Under the pieces are notes generated by a model that was given only the letters and a program-made list of their open reading frames with translations, searched no databases and was not told where the DNA came from. Shown here one piece after another: positions 63,779 to 64,000 of a stretch of DNA of 64,000 nucleotides. The stretch's first letter is position 1. Each line of letters opens with the position of its first letter. This DNA comes from Dehalococcoidia bacterium UBA1141 (lineage in GTDB: Bacteria; Chloroflexota; Dehalococcoidia; Lucifugimonadales; UBA3495). The position numbers and the translations under genes were made by a program. Location of the stretch: positions 1 through 64,000 of the forward strand of contig DCAE01000097.1 in NCBI GenBank assembly GCA_002311385.1. Reading direction: 5' to 3'.

Positions 63779-64000
63779 GTGTGGATGGTGGAATTAAAAA
63801 CATGGCTACAGGATCAAGGACTGAGCGTAAAAGACCTTGCTAACCAGTTGGGAGCTCCCCGCACGACCGTAGAGGATTGGGTATACCGAGGAGCGATGCC
63901 GTCTCCGGGGAATGCCGAAAAGCTACATGAGTTCATATCTAGTAATTGCGCTCATCATTGGGTAATTGCCCGGGCAAACGGCCCATTGAGTGAGGGTGAG
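63779..64000 (+). CDS. Partial helix-turn-helix regulator (runs off the window end)
   Basis: The first 74 codons encode an XRE/MerR-like helix-turn-helix with GLSVKDLANQLGAPRTTVEDW. The GTG at 63779 is six bases after AGGAG; the ATG at 63785 is an alternative. No stop is reached before the end of the window, so the C-terminal part is unknown. Confidence 0.65.
   Translation, partial: MWMVELKTWLQDQGLSVKDLANQLGAPRTTVEDWVYRGAMPSPGNAEKLHEFISSNCAHHWVIARANGPLSEGE

Overview
This window reads as a chromosomal segment of a free-living, probably marine bacterium with about half G+C. The inventory includes three luciferase-like (LLM) flavin monooxygenases, two Rieske ring-hydroxylating oxygenases, three amidase-signature hydrolases, hydantoinase HyuA/HyuB, a CaiB/BaiF CoA-transferase, a GMC oxidoreductase, an M20 amidohydrolase, a phosphotriesterase-like lactonase, a PIG-L deacetylase and many beta-propeller proteins. 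That mix is typical of SAR202-type Dehalococcoidia (Chloroflexota), which specialise in recalcitrant organic matter. The lineage is an inference from gene content; no rRNA gene is present, and no phage, transposase or CRISPR array was seen.

Layout. 0-5 kb: Asp-box propeller and hyuB/hyuA. 5-9.5 kb: DUF3179 lipoprotein, a decayed HtrA protease gene and tRNA-Ala(GGC). 9.6-19.2 kb: two propeller proteins, a small AtzG/GatC-like protein with an amidase, a disulfide oxidoreductase, a cyclase-family hydrolase and two more amidases. 19.4-28.7 kb: housekeeping genes glmU, a CBS/CorC membrane protein, dnaG, rpoD, sortase and GDPD. 28.9-35.8 kb: MFS, protoglobin, a divergent AroQ-like protein, an esterase, an LLM monooxygenase, an iodothyronine-deiodinase-like selenoprotein and xth. 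36-41 kb: an orphan regulator lacking the receiver Asp, small proteins in an AT-rich, repeat-bearing region, and a large PEPCK-like protein. 41-64 kb: tag, tam, an AhpD-like selenoprotein, and a long run of accessory oxidative and hydrolytic genes ending in an SDR-Rieske-phosphotriesterase cluster.

The most notable observation is two genes whose reading frames are interrupted only by UGA, each exactly at the family's redox Cys/Sec position: a deiodinase-like protein (Sec111, minus strand) and an AhpD-like protein (Sec83, plus strand). Each has a hairpin just 3' of the UGA that could act as a bacterial SECIS, so the genome very probably decodes selenocysteine. Other points of interest are a 14-bp tandem duplication that exactly explains a frameshift in a CARDB-metalloprotease gene, several other short tandem duplications nearby, an AroQ homologue missing key catalytic residues, an internally duplicated membrane protein, and an HtrA gene with a lost start frame and two nonsense codons.
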